The notes under the pieces are model-generated. The model ran no database searches, was not told the DNA's origin, and was given only the letters and a program-made list of their open reading frames with translations. Below are positions 44,287 through 53,505 of a stretch of DNA of 64,000 nt, in pieces (positions within the stretch are counted from its first letter, which is position 1; each line of letters opens with the position of its first letter). Location: contig NZ_JAQNCZ010000001.1 in assembly GCF_028369055.1 (NCBI RefSeq), forward strand, positions 186,001 through 250,000, read 5' to 3'. The DNA is from Cognatishimia sp. SS12. GTDB lineage: Bacteria; Pseudomonadota; Alphaproteobacteria; Rhodobacterales; Rhodobacteraceae. The position numbers were made by a program, and so were the translations under genes.

Positions 44287-44709
44287 ATGCAACATCGGTT
44301 TGAGGTCCGCACCAGCGGGCAGGGGCTTTATGAATTCACCCGCGATGTTCAGGGCTGGCTGCAAACGCAGCAGGTAGGCGCGGGCCTGCTCACGCTCTTC
44401 GTGCAGCATACCTCCTGCTCGCTCTTGATCCAGGAGAATGCCGACCCCGAGGTGCAGACAGATTTGCGTAATTTCTTTCACCGGCTGGTGCCGCCAACCA
44501 CCGACCCGGCGATGTCTTATTTGACCCATACCTACGAGGGCCCTGATGATATGCCTGCGCATATCAAGGCGGCGCTCTTGCCTGTGAGTTTGAATATTCC
44601 CATCGTTGATGGCGCACTGGCCTTGGGCACATGGCAGGGCATTTACCTGTTTGAACACCGCAATGCCCCGCATCAGCGCCGCATCATTGGGCATATTTCC
44701 GCCGGGTGA
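44287..44709 (+). CDS. YjbQ family protein (UPF0047)
   Basis: A 140-residue protein of the YjbQ/UPF0047 family, also called secondary thiamine-phosphate synthase because overexpression can bypass loss of thiE; its true role is unsettled. The conserved core is complete: LFVQHTSCSLLIQENADP, FFHRLVP, THTYEGPDDMPAHIK, and GTWQGIYLFEHR. It is divergent from the dienelactone hydrolase across 124 bases. AGGCAGAG upstream of the ATG is a weak ribosome site. Confidence 0.9.
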   Translation: MQHRFEVRTSGQGLYEFTRDVQGWLQTQQVGAGLLTLFVQHTSCSLLIQENADPEVQTDLRNFFHRLVPPTTDPAMSYLTHTYEGPDDMPAHIKAALLPVSLNIPIVDGALALGTWQGIYLFEHRNAPHQRRIIGHISAG

Positions 44710-44777
44710 TGCATCATATAGCGGCTGCATTTCTCCACTACCCAAACTCTAGCGGGTCGCCTATAGTGGCTGTGGAT

Positions 44778-44800
44778 AACTTTGGGCTGCACCCAAAGTT
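44778..44800 (+). promoter_or_regulatory. perfect inverted repeat upstream of nrdR
   Basis: AACTTTGGG-CTGCA-CCCAAAGTT, a nine-base-pair stem with a five-base loop, ends 29 bases before the nrdR ATG. It lacks a T tract, so it is more likely a leader hairpin or operator than a terminator, and does not match the NrdR-box pattern. Confidence 0.4.
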
Positions 44801-44829
44801 GCATGGCATGTCGGTTTTGGGGGATTATC

Positions 44830-45297
44830 ATGCGCTGCCCGTTTTGCGGAAATATTGACACTCAGGTGAAGGACTCGCGCCCAGCGGAAGATCATGTATC
44901 CATTCGGCGGCGACGGTTTTGCCCGGCCTGCGGTGGGCGGTTCACCACCTATGAACGGGTGCAGCTGCGCGATCTGGTGGTGGTGAAATCCTCTGGCCGC
45001 CGCGAAGATTTTGATCGCGACAAGCTGGAGCGCTCGATCCGTATCGCGCTGCAGAAACGCCCGGTGGAGCCTGAGCGGATTGACCAGATGATTTCTGGCA
45101 TCGTGCGGCGTCTGGAAAGCATGGGCGAAACCGATATCAATTCCAAAACCATCGGCGAAATTGTCATGGAGGCGCTGGCGCGGATCGATACTGTGGCCTA
45201 TGTGCGCTTTGCGAGCGTCTATAAAAATTTCCAGGCGGCGGATGATTTTGACAAATTCGTTTCCGAACTCAGGCCGAATGTGAAGCCAGAAGAGTGA
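44830..45297 (+). CDS. nrdR: transcriptional repressor NrdR
   Basis: A 155-residue repressor of ribonucleotide reductase genes. A four-Cys zinc ribbon opens the protein (RCPFCGN and [14 protein letters not shown]), followed by an ATP-cone ([19 protein letters not shown]) that senses ATP/dATP. The start at 44830 gives the family N-terminus. The ribD start GTG at 45294 overlaps its stop codon (GTGA), so nrdR heads the riboflavin operon, an order typical of alphaproteobacteria (after glyA). Confidence 0.97.
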   Translation: MRCPFCGNIDTQVKDSRPAEDHVSIRRRRFCPACGGRFTTYERVQLRDLVVVKSSGRREDFDRDKLERSIRIALQKRPVEPERIDQMISGIVRRLESMGETDINSKTIGEIVMEALARIDTVAYVRFASVYKNFQAADDFDKFVSELRPNVKPEE

Positions 45298-46391
45298 GCC
45301 AGCAAGACCACCGTTTCATGGCGCTGGCGCTGTCCATGGGGCGGCGCGGGCAGGGGCGCTGTTGGCCGAACCCGGCCGTGGGATGCGTGATCGTGAAAGA
45401 CGGGCGCATTGTCGGGCGCGGGCACACACAGCCCGGCGGTCGCCCCCATGCGGAGACTGAGGCGTTGGCGCAGGCCGGTGCCGCCGCGCGCGGGGCTACT
45501 GCCTATGTCACGCTTGAGCCCTGTTCGCACCACGGCCAGACGCCGCCTTGTGCTGAGGCACTGATTGCGGCGGGCATCGCGCGGGTTGTTGTCGCCGTGG
45601 GCGACAGCGACGGGCGTGTGGCCGGGCGCGGGTTTGACATGCTGCGGGCGGCTGGGATCTTGGTTGATGTCGGCATTGGCGCGGCTGAGGCGGCGCAGGA
45701 TCTGCAGGGATTTTTTCTGAAGACAGAGCAATCGCGACCTTTCCTGACGCTCAAGCTTGCAGCCACTTTGGATGGGCGCATTGCCACAGCCACCGGTGAA
45801 AGCCAGTGGATCACCGGGCCTGAGGCACGGCGGCGTGTGCACATGAGGCGCGCCCGTCATGATGCGGTGCTGGTGGGCGGCGGCACGGCGCGGGCGGATG
45901 ATCCGTCATTGACCGTGCGCGATCTGGGCATTGATCATCAGCCGGTGCGCGTGGTGGCGAGCCGTCGGCTTGACCTGCCGTTGATGAGCAAACTGGCGCG
46001 CAGCGCAACAGAGATCCCTGTGTGGCTGGCGCATGGGCCGGATGCGGATGCAGAATTGCTACGCACCTGGGCGGATCTGGGGGCAGAGCTGCTGCCCTGC
46101 GATCTGTCGGGTGGGCATTTGTCGCCAAAGTCGCTGTTGCAGGCGCTTGGGGGCAAGGGGCTGACGCGCGTCTTCTGCGAAGGCGGCGGCGCCTTGGCGG
46201 CCTCGTTGTTGTCAGCGGATCTTGTGGATGAATTGGTGGTCTTCCATGCGGGTATGGCCATGGGGGCCGAGGGCACGCCCGGCATTGGCGCGATGGGCAT
46301 TGCGGCGCTGCGCGATGCGCCGCGCTTTGCGCTGGTCCGGCATGAACCGGTTGGCGGCGATATCATGAGTGTCTGGCGGCGCCCCACCTAG
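45294..46391 (+). CDS. ribD: bifunctional riboflavin biosynthesis deaminase/reductase RibD
   Basis: A 365-residue enzyme for the second and third steps of riboflavin synthesis. The deaminase half (1 to about 145) has the zinc motif HAETEAL and [12 protein letters not shown]; the reductase half begins at [15 protein letters not shown] and has the NADPH-binding [15 protein letters not shown]. It starts with GTG overlapping nrdR. Unusually the operon stops here: a minus-strand capsule cluster separates ribD from ribE. Confidence 0.96.
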   Translation: MSQQDHRFMALALSMGRRGQGRCWPNPAVGCVIVKDGRIVGRGHTQPGGRPHAETEALAQAGAAARGATAYVTLEPCSHHGQTPPCAEALIAAGIARVVVAVGDSDGRVAGRGFDMLRAAGILVDVGIGAAEAAQDLQGFFLKTEQSRPFLTLKLAATLDGRIATATGESQWITGPEARRRVHMRRARHDAVLVGGGTARADDPSLTVRDLGIDHQPVRVVASRRLDLPLMSKLARSATEIPVWLAHGPDADAELLRTWADLGAELLPCDLSGGHLSPKSLLQALGGKGLTRVFCEGGGALAASLLSADLVDELVVFHAGMAMGAEGTPGIGAMGIAALRDAPRFALVRHEPVGGDIMSVWRRPT

Positions 46392-46398
46392 GGCCGCG

Positions 46399-48420
46399 TT
46401 ATCGCCAGAAAGCGCGGCGGCTGGCCAAAATACCCTGCAGTTTTGAGAGCAAGCGATTGGCGTATCCCGGGTGGGGAATGTCGCCTTCCGACAGGCGCAG
46501 CAAGGCCTGCTCGACCGCGCAGGGCGCGCCCAGACGCGGGTCATAATAGCGCGGCGCATCAATCAGCGCCGCATGCACCAGCCCCGCCAGCGATACCTGC
46601 GCCTGGCGCCGCAGGGGGATTTTTCCCAGATCTTCGGTCAGCCCCCATCCGGCATAAAACGGCGCGCCCAGCGTGGTCACGTGACAGCCGCGCAAGAGCG
46701 CCTCAAATCCGGTGAGGGATGTCATTGTCCAGACCGCATCGACCTGTTGCAGCAGGTGCGGCAGGTCCGCATCTTCGGTGACAAAATCCGCGAGTTCATC
46801 TGCGTCATAGATCGCCCCGTCGCGCAGCCCGGTCAGCACATCTGGATGGGGTTTGTAGATCAGGTAAGCATCGGGGTTGGCGGCGCGTGCCGCCTGCAAC
46901 AGCGCGCGATTGGTCTTGACCGTATCCGCGCCGGTGAGAATGGAGGCATCATCTTCGACCTGCCCCGGAACAAGGATCTTGCGACGCCCGTTCGCGGCCA
47001 GCTCTGGTGCGCTGCCGCCGAGATTGTATTTGCTGAGCCCCTGCGCCACCAGCCGCTCGATCAGCCGCTCTGCGCGCAGGCGCTGATCCGGGCGCAGCGC
47101 GCTGCGCGCGGCAATCAGCTGTTCCATGCGGCTGGGGCGGGTCGGATCGTAATAAACCCCAAGGTCATCAACGATCAGCGACAGCGGCGGCACAAGCTCT
47201 GCCCCCAGACCACGCGAACGCAGAAACCCATCCTCAACGCGCCATGTGTCGCCCGGGCCATCCTTGCTGCCCCAGGTCATGCTGCGCGGGCTGGGCGTTT
47301 CAGGTTCAAACCGCATCGGCGTGTGGGCCCCGAAGAAGCGTTGAAAATGTTTGCGCTTCCAAAGGCGAATGCCATGGCCGCTCCAGCCTGCGTGATCCTC
47401 GCGCCAGGCGCGGCTGCGCGCGTCAAGGCTGTCGATGACCGTTTCCAGCGGGCAGAGCGCATCACGTGCCGGGTCATACCATTTCGGATAGAGCAGCATC
47501 GCTGCTGCAAAGAGCTGCGCCCGCGTCAGGCGGCGCTGACGGCGCGGCACTGGGCGTTCGTCCTGCGTCAGCCCCCATCCAGCATAAAAAGGCTGGCCGA
47601 ACACACGCGGCTTGTGGCCGGCAAAGATCGCTTCAAATCCCATCTGCGACGAGATGGTATAGACGCCAACCGCGCCCTCAAACAGCTGCCAGGGGCTGAT
47701 GGGCTGGTCAAACAGCGTCACCCGTTCATTGACATCCGCCTCCGAATAATAGCCGCTGCGATAGCCCTGCTGGGTTTCAGGATGGGTCTTGATCAGAACC
47801 CGCGCGCCGGGGTGCTCTTCCTGTGCCATCACCAGCATTTCGCGAAAATGCGCATCGCCTGCGCCGCTGGCGGTGACGGCCGCATCGCCCCGGGTCTGAT
47901 CCACCACCAGCACATAGCCGGGGTCGGGCAGGGGGGTATCAAGCGGTGTGGCGCTATATTTGCTGAGGTGCGCCTCTTGCAGACGGGCGATACAGCCGCG
48001 CGCCCGCGCCAGCAGGGCGCTGTCATCCAGTGGATGGTTTGCCAGAACCTCTTCGAGGTCCGAGGGCTGGCGTGGATCGTAATGCATGCCGCCAGTGTCC
48101 AGACACAGGCCCACCGGCGTTTCGCCCGCGCGCCCCGGAAACAGCCCGCGCAAAAAGGCATCTTCCACCCGCAGCAAAGGTACCTCGCGGCGCGCGGCCA
48201 CCGCCTCGCCGCGATGCGCAGTCGGGCTGTGGCCCCAGACGCCAACCCAGTCTGCCGTGTCGCTGCCTGCGCCGGGCAGGCCCAGGCTGATGTCATAGCC
48301 GCAGAGCTTGAGGATGCGCCGCACCCTGCGCTGGGTGAGAAAGCCGCCGTTATAAACGAAAAGCCGCCGGGGAGGTGCCTCCCCGGCGGACATTTCGGTC
48401 GTCATCGGTTGCGCGTTCAT
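46399..48420 (-). CDS. kpsC: capsular polysaccharide biosynthesis protein, KpsC-like (Kdo transferase)
   Basis: A 673-residue cytoplasmic protein homologous to KpsC/LipA, which elongates the beta-linked Kdo primer on lysophosphatidylglycerol in group 2 capsules. Two related glycosyltransferase domains are visible as repeats: LRVEDAFLRG...LDTGGMHYDP near residue 83-105 and WRVEDGFLRS...VDDLGVYYDP near 395-430, each followed by a second pair (FYAGWGLT occurs in both halves). Start 48420 overlaps the neighbouring export gene stop (ATGA). No capsule ABC-transporter genes are in the window. Confidence 0.92.
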   Translation of the reverse strand: MNAQPMTTEMSAGEAPPRRLFVYNGGFLTQRRVRRILKLCGYDISLGLPGAGSDTADWVGVWGHSPTAHRGEAVAARREVPLLRVEDAFLRGLFPGRAGETPVGLCLDTGGMHYDPRQPSDLEEVLANHPLDDSALLARARGCIARLQEAHLSKYSATPLDTPLPDPGYVLVVDQTRGDAAVTASGAGDAHFREMLVMAQEEHPGARVLIKTHPETQQGYRSGYYSEADVNERVTLFDQPISPWQLFEGAVGVYTISSQMGFEAIFAGHKPRVFGQPFYAGWGLTQDERPVPRRQRRLTRAQLFAAAMLLYPKWYDPARDALCPLETVIDSLDARSRAWREDHAGWSGHGIRLWKRKHFQRFFGAHTPMRFEPETPSPRSMTWGSKDGPGDTWRVEDGFLRSRGLGAELVPPLSLIVDDLGVYYDPTRPSRMEQLIAARSALRPDQRLRAERLIERLVAQGLSKYNLGGSAPELAANGRRKILVPGQVEDDASILTGADTVKTNRALLQAARAANPDAYLIYKPHPDVLTGLRDGAIYDADELADFVTEDADLPHLLQQVDAVWTMTSLTGFEALLRGCHVTTLGAPFYAGWGLTEDLGKIPLRRQAQVSLAGLVHAALIDAPRYYDPRLGAPCAVEQALLRLSEGDIPHPGYANRLLSKLQGILASRRAFWR

Positions 48421-49553
48421 CCGCCGCCGGCCAGCGTCGTCAGCGAGCTGACAGAGGTGGCTGAGCCGGTGATTGAGGAAATGGTTTTGTCCCACGTGGT
48501 GAACGGCGCTTCGGTGACGTAAAGCGTGTCGCCATCGCGGATCACGAAATCACGGGCGCGGAACATGCCATTGGGTTCGGTCAGGTCCAGCACATAGACA
48601 AGACGCTGCGCCCCAATCAGATCGTCGCGGCCCAGCACCTGATTGGCAATCGGTGCAGGTTCGTTGCGAAACACAAATACGCCGGTTGGGTCAGCGGCTG
48701 CCGAGTTCAGCCCGCCGACCTGTGCAATGGCTTCGATGGCAGACAGGGTCTGGGTTTCAAAGCTCACGCGGCTTTGCGTGCCGGTTGCGCCAAGGGCGGT
48801 AAAGGCGCGGGTGTCGGCCTCCACCAAAATGCGATCCCCGCCACGCAGGGCGATGTCCAGATGCGGGTGGTCATACAGATCCTGGAACCAGATCTTGCCG
48901 GTGGAGCCATTGCGCAGTACCAAGACCTGGGCAATTTCAGGTTCAATCGCCACACCGCCAGCGCGAGCCAGCATTGAGGCAAGGGTGCGAGTGGGGCGCT
49001 CAATCGGGTAAACGCCCTGGCCGGTCACAGCGCCAACAACCGATACGGTTGCGCCATCACCCGCCGCGCGGCGTACTTCGACCTGCGGATCAGGGGTCTG
49101 ATCTTCCAGTTTGGTGCGGATCACCCGGCGAATGGCTTCGGGGGTGTTGCCAGCGGCGCGAATACGGCCCGCATAGGGCACGAAGATAAAGCCAGCGCCA
49201 TCAACTTGCACTTCTTCCAGCACAGCGGCCACTTGCCCTTCCGGGCCAAGCAGGGGTTTGTCAACGTTTTCCCAGATGGTCAGCGACAGCACATCGCCGG
49301 GGCGGATGGTGTCAGAGCCAAGCTGGCCTGCATTCTTGAAAGCATCTGAAAAGCCAAGCGCCGGGGTCACGGCGGTGGCGCGGGTCACGCGGTCATTCAC
49401 AGCAACCACAAAGGCGTCGCCTTGTTGCTGCACGGAGCCTGCGTAGATTTCGCGTTTGTTTGGGCCCGGTCGGGGCAGGCCACAAGAAGACACAACGGCC
49501 ATAGCCGCGATAAGGGCGACGCATTTCGCCCAGCGGGACGTTTGGGGTTTCAC
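48417..49553 (-). CDS. polysaccharide export outer-membrane lipoprotein (Wza/KpsD-type)
   Basis: A 378-residue outer-membrane polysaccharide-export (OPX) lipoprotein. A signal peptide with lipobox VVSSCG places the lipidated Cys at residue 24. The poly-export domain (IRPGDVLSLTIWEN) is followed by SLBB-like repeats (VSVVGAVTGQGVYPIERP and DIALRGGDRILVEADTRAF). It forms the channel through which capsule leaves the cell, next to KpsC on the same strand and overlapping it by four bases. The inner-membrane polymer exporter must be elsewhere. Confidence 0.92.
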   Translation of the reverse strand: MKPQTSRWAKCVALIAAMAVVSSCGLPRPGPNKREIYAGSVQQQGDAFVVAVNDRVTRATAVTPALGFSDAFKNAGQLGSDTIRPGDVLSLTIWENVDKPLLGPEGQVAAVLEEVQVDGAGFIFVPYAGRIRAAGNTPEAIRRVIRTKLEDQTPDPQVEVRRAAGDGATVSVVGAVTGQGVYPIERPTRTLASMLARAGGVAIEPEIAQVLVLRNGSTGKIWFQDLYDHPHLDIALRGGDRILVEADTRAFTALGATGTQSRVSFETQTLSAIEAIAQVGGLNSAAADPTGVFVFRNEPAPIANQVLGRDDLIGAQRLVYVLDLTEPNGMFRARDFVIRDGDTLYVTEAPFTTWDKTISSITGSATSVSSLTTLAGGG

Positions 49554-49649
49554 TGCTCGGTCTCCTCGACCTGTTATTATTCTGCCTCGATATTTTCAGG
49601 CAAATTAGCGCAAATCGCCGATAAAATCTAGCGTTTGTCTAGCCTTGCC

Positions 49650-50957
49650 TTATTTGACGGCGCGCAACTGTTGCCGGGGTGCCGCTGTGCCCGCCTTGAG
49701 CGCGTCATAGGGATCTTCGGCAGAGAGCATCATATCCACCACATGGCGCATCAGCTGGCGGCGTCCTTTGCGTGAGTAAAACCCGCCCGCAACCTGGCTG
49801 GTTTCCAGCAGATAGCGGCGGTATTCGCGATAGGCGCTCATGTCTGGGCGGATCGCCCCGGCGAAAAACCGGCTGAGCGGCTGGCTGGTGATGAATTCGG
49901 GCTGATCATAGACCGCCTTGCCAAAAATCTTCAGCGGAATGCCGCGCCACAGCACCTGCTGCCCCGCCGTGGAATTGACCGTCACGGCGCTGCGCGCGTC
50001 ATTCAGCAGCTGCGCCAGCTTGCCGCCGCGTACGAAATGCACCCGGTCCTCTATGCCGTACTGCCGCGCAAGGCGCTGGATTTCGCGCCGCACGGGGATG
50101 CGCCCGTCTTCCAAAGGGTGCGCCTTGAACACCAGATGGTGGTGCTGCGGCGCGCCTTCGGCGAAATTCTCCATCACCAGTTCCAGAAATTCGGTCTGTG
50201 TGGAAAAGGGCGAATGTTTCTGAAAGCTGCTGTCGTGCTGAAGCTGCAGAAGCGCTAGATGATACGGAAAGCCGCCAAAGCGAATGCGCCGTGTGGCGAT
50301 GCGCCGTTCAATCGCGTGAAAGGGCATGCGCAAGAGACGTCGGAGATAGAGGCGAAATTCTTTGCCAACGCTCAGGTCGCGATGGGGGCGAAAGGCGGGA
50401 AACCGGCGGTTCCAGAACATCACAAACCAATGATAGAGCGCGCCGTAAAATACGTGCTGGCGCATGTCTCCCCAATGGCTGGGCGGGAGGGGCGTTTCCA
50501 TATCCGAGCCTTCCAGCGCCTGTTGCATCTGGGGGATTGTCATATCCATCAGGCGCGAATTCCCGTTTGAGCCGCCGCGCTCATAGGTGATCCAGAAGGG
50601 GCGCAAATAGCCCTCTTCAAAGATATGGATGGTCAGACCCCGGTCTTTGGCGATGGCAATCGCTTCGGCATGGATCGCGCGGACATCACCATACAGCACA
50701 ATGTCGGTGACAGATTTATCCGCGATCACGCGATCAAAGAATGCGGGCCACTGGCTTTGGTCGTCCTGAAACGGAATGAGCGTGGATTTATCGTTCCAGA
50801 AAAACGCATCCCCGGCATTGAAGGCGACGCGCCATACCACTGCGCCAGAGCGTGCCACCATTTTGGCGAGGCCCTGAAAAAACGGCCCGTGCGGACCTTG
50901 CAGGAATAAGAAGACGCGGCTGCTGCCGTCGCCTGCTGTGGCGGCCTGTGTCATCAT
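49650..50957 (-). CDS. kpsS: capsular polysaccharide biosynthesis protein, KpsS-like
   Basis: A 435-residue protein of the KpsS family, whose Escherichia coli member adds the first Kdo to the lipid anchor of capsules. Typical elements are the N-terminal FLQGPHGPFFQGLAK, IFEEGYLRPFWITYE, and the C-terminal VFKAHPLEDG...NSTAGQQVLWRGIP. Start 50957 or the next ATG (MMTQ) both fit. It is upstream of the export lipoprotein on the minus strand, 96 bases away. KpsS, OPX and KpsC together form the lipid-anchor module of a capsule. Confidence 0.92.
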   Translation of the reverse strand: MMTQAATAGDGSSRVFLFLQGPHGPFFQGLAKMVARSGAVVWRVAFNAGDAFFWNDKSTLIPFQDDQSQWPAFFDRVIADKSVTDIVLYGDVRAIHAEAIAIAKDRGLTIHIFEEGYLRPFWITYERGGSNGNSRLMDMTIPQMQQALEGSDMETPLPPSHWGDMRQHVFYGALYHWFVMFWNRRFPAFRPHRDLSVGKEFRLYLRRLLRMPFHAIERRIATRRIRFGGFPYHLALLQLQHDSSFQKHSPFSTQTEFLELVMENFAEGAPQHHHLVFKAHPLEDGRIPVRREIQRLARQYGIEDRVHFVRGGKLAQLLNDARSAVTVNSTAGQQVLWRGIPLKIFGKAVYDQPEFITSQPLSRFFAGAIRPDMSAYREYRRYLLETSQVAGGFYSRKGRRQLMRHVVDMMLSAEDPYDALKAGTAAPRQQLRAVK

Positions 50958-51098
50958 TGTCTGCCCATTTGTTACAGCTTATCACGCTGCATTTTGACAA
51001 AGGTTAACGGATGTTGAGGGCAAAAGTAAGGCGTCTTGTCAGGCCAAACCGGGCGCTGTAGACCTCTGGGGACGATCCGATCACCTCACGAGGGCAGC

Positions 51099-51701
51099 AT
51101 GTTCACTGGCATTATCACCGACATTGGCGAAATTCGCGCGCTGGAGCAGCGTGGCGATCTGAAGGCACGCATTGGCACCGGCTATGACACCTCGGGCATT
51201 GCGCTAGGGGCGTCGATTGCCAGCGATGGCGTTTGCTTGACGGTGATCGCATTGGGCGATGACTGGTATGACGTTGAAATTTCGGCAGAAACCGTATCGA
51301 AAACCAATATCGGGCAAAGCGGATGGCAGGTTGGCAAGCGCGTCAATCTGGAGCGTGCGCTGAAGGTTGGTGATGAACTTGGTGGGCATATCGTGTCGGG
51401 CCATGTCGACGGGGTTGCTGAGATTGTCGACATGCAGGACGAGGGCGACAGCACCCGTGTCACCCTGCGTGCCCCCAAAGATCTGGCCAAATTCATTGCC
51501 CCCAAAGGATCGGTTGCGCTCAACGGGACATCGCTGACGGTCAATGAGGTTGCCGGATGTGATTTTGGCATCAATTTCATTCCGCACACCAAAGAGGTGA
51601 CAACCTGGGGGGATGCTAAGGTGGGCGATCTGATCAACCTGGAAATTGACACGCTTGCGCGCTATGTCGCGCGGCTGACCGAAATGAGCGAGGCGGGGTA
51701 A
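51099..51701 (+). CDS. ribE: riboflavin synthase
   Basis: A 200-residue riboflavin synthase (alpha-chain type) that dismutates two 6,7-dimethyl-8-ribityllumazine molecules. It has the two homologous lumazine-binding halves, each with the hallmark: MFTGIITDIGEI at the N-terminus, and a second VSGHVDGVAEI half from about residue 95; the GVCLTV and SLTVNEV motifs are the paired substrate loops. GAGGGCAG precedes the ATG at 51099. It resumes the rib operon after the capsule interruption and probably needs its own promoter in the 141-base gap. Confidence 0.95.
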   Translation: MFTGIITDIGEIRALEQRGDLKARIGTGYDTSGIALGASIASDGVCLTVIALGDDWYDVEISAETVSKTNIGQSGWQVGKRVNLERALKVGDELGGHIVSGHVDGVAEIVDMQDEGDSTRVTLRAPKDLAKFIAPKGSVALNGTSLTVNEVAGCDFGINFIPHTKEVTTWGDAKVGDLINLEIDTLARYVARLTEMSEAG

Positions 51702-51831
51702 CTCCTTTTCACGCCTTATAATTTTCCTCCTGTGACGTTGCTGCTCGACCGGCAATGCACGAATTGCTTCACTGGTCATTTCAGCCCAGATGGGCTATGG
51801 GCAGGGGGACTTCTGCTGAGCGAGACCCAAG

Positions 51832-52950
51832 ATGAGCTTTGAAACCCCCGGCCCGGTTGAAACGGCCCTAAAAGACGCAATCAGCCCGATTGAAGACATC
51901 ATTGAAGAGGCCCGCAATGGCCGGATGTACATTCTGGTGGATCACGAGGATCGCGAGAACGAAGGCGACCTGGTGATCCCTGCGAATTTCGCCACGCCGG
52001 ATGCGATCAACTTTATGGCCACCCATGGCCGTGGCCTGATCTGCCTGACCCTGCCTGCGGAACGTATTGACGAGCTGGGCCTGCCGATGATGGCGATGCA
52101 CAACAGCTCGCGACATGAAACTGCCTTTACGGTCTCGATCGAGGCGCGCGAAGGCGTGAGCACCGGGATCTCCGCCGCAGATCGCGCGCTGACCGTGGCG
52201 ACCGCGATCAACCCGCAATGCACCGCCGCCGATATCGCAACGCCGGGCCATGTCTTCCCGCTGCGCGCGCGCAAAGGCGGCGTTTTGGTGCGGGCCGGAC
52301 ACACCGAGGCCGGTTGCGATGTCAGCCGTTTGGCGGGGCAATATCCTTCGTCCGTGATCTGCGAAATCATGAAAGAAGATGGCACCATGGCGCGCCTGCC
52401 GGATCTGGTGGAGTTTGCCAAGAAACATGGTCTGAAAATCGGCACCATCAGCGATCTGATCACCTTCCGGTCGCGCAATGACAATCTGGTGGTGCAAACG
52501 GCGCAGCGGATGGTTGACTCCGAATTTGGCGGCCGCTGGGACATGCGCATATTCACCGACCAGACCCATGGGGTGGAACATGTGGCGCTGATCAAGGGCG
52601 ATATCACCACCGACGCGCCGGTTCTGGTGCGCACCCATGCGCTGAAGGTTGAAAAAGACATGCTGGGCCTTGGGGCCAAACGCGCCGATGAAATGCGCTC
52701 TGCCATGGAAGCGGTGGACCGGGAAGGGCGCGGGGTTGTCTGCCTCTTCCGTTCGCCGAAAAACCGCCTGTTCCAAGAAGAAGACGCAGGCCCGCGCACC
52801 GTGAAACAGATCGGTATCGGCGCGCAGATCCTCAGCAAGCTGGGGCTGAGCCGCTTGATCCTGCTGACCAATTCGCCACAGGCTGTCTATCTGGGCCTGC
52901 AGGCCTATGGTCTGGAAATCGTCGACACCCGCCCCATCGAAGTGGAGTAA
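51832..52950 (+). CDS. ribB: 3,4-dihydroxy-2-butanone-4-phosphate synthase with degenerate GTP cyclohydrolase II domain
   Basis: A 372-residue RibBA-like protein. The N-terminal RibB domain is complete (VDHEDRENEGDLVIPA, THGRGLICL, RAGHTEAGCDVSRLAG, E residue in VICEIMKEDGTMARLP). The C-terminal GTP cyclohydrolase II half has lost its zinc site: the consensus segment with HSxCLTGD and CDCG reads instead RTHALKVEKDMLGLGAKRAD, with no Cys, and the conserved region after RxxEG is shortened. So it likely makes only the four-carbon unit; the ring-opening GTP cyclohydrolase must be encoded elsewhere. Weak ribosome site before the ATG. Confidence 0.93.
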   Translation: MSFETPGPVETALKDAISPIEDIIEEARNGRMYILVDHEDRENEGDLVIPANFATPDAINFMATHGRGLICLTLPAERIDELGLPMMAMHNSSRHETAFTVSIEAREGVSTGISAADRALTVATAINPQCTAADIATPGHVFPLRARKGGVLVRAGHTEAGCDVSRLAGQYPSSVICEIMKEDGTMARLPDLVEFAKKHGLKIGTISDLITFRSRNDNLVVQTAQRMVDSEFGGRWDMRIFTDQTHGVEHVALIKGDITTDAPVLVRTHALKVEKDMLGLGAKRADEMRSAMEAVDREGRGVVCLFRSPKNRLFQEEDAGPRTVKQIGIGAQILSKLGLSRLILLTNSPQAVYLGLQAYGLEIVDTRPIEVE

Positions 52951-52953
52951 CCT

Positions 52954-53505
52954 ATGGCCACCGCTGAACAGCATTACATTTTGCCCCGCCCCAGCTTTGA
53001 CAAGCCGGTCAAGATTTTGATCGTGGTGTCGCCGTATTACAAAGACATTGCCGACAATATGATTGCTGGCGCCGTGGCGGAAATCGAGGCCTGCGGCGGC
53101 AGCCATGAGGTGGTCGAAGTGCCCGGCGCGCTGGAAATCCCCACCGCCATCGGCATCGCCGAACGCATGAGCAACTTTGACGGCTATGTCGCCCTTGGCT
53201 GTGTCATTCGCGGGGAAACCACCCATTACGAAACGGTCTGCAACGACAGCAGCCGCGCCATTCAGCTGTTGGGATTGCAGGGGCTGTGCATTGGCAATGG
53301 CATCCTGACGGTCGAGAACCGCCCCCAGGCCGAAGTGCGCGCAGATCCGAAAGATCAAAATAAAGGCGGCGGAGCGGCCGCTGCGGCCTTGCATCTCGTG
53401 GCACTTTCGCGCAAATGGGGCGGCCCGCGTAAGGGAGTCGGATTTATTCCGGCTTCTGATGAGATCCAGATCGCGGGTGATAGCAAAGGTGTCCCGACCG
53501 CATGA
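52954..53505 (+). CDS. ribH: 6,7-dimethyl-8-ribityllumazine synthase
   Basis: A 183-residue lumazine synthase that joins the ribityl pyrimidine with the four-carbon unit. The substrate-binding VPGALEIPTAI, the GCVIRGETTHYE segment with the catalytic His, and GGGAAAAALHLVAL are present. It starts three bases after the ribB stop and its own stop overlaps the nusB start (ATGA), so it is in one transcript with ribB and nusB. The length (family usual about 155) is explained by a short N-terminal extension. Confidence 0.96.
   Translation: MATAEQHYILPRPSFDKPVKILIVVSPYYKDIADNMIAGAVAEIEACGGSHEVVEVPGALEIPTAIGIAERMSNFDGYVALGCVIRGETTHYETVCNDSSRAIQLLGLQGLCIGNGILTVENRPQAEVRADPKDQNKGGGAAAAALHLVALSRKWGGPRKGVGFIPASDEIQIAGDSKGVPTA

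Noticed and set aside
46471..48522. 683-codon plus-strand frame opposite the KpsC gene
   Set aside because: No recognisable domain and full overlap with a complete, motif-bearing gene; antisense shadow.
51702..51831. FMN riboswitch before ribB
   Set aside because: None of the conserved FMN aptamer segments are seen in this 130-base gap; the operon is otherwise standard.
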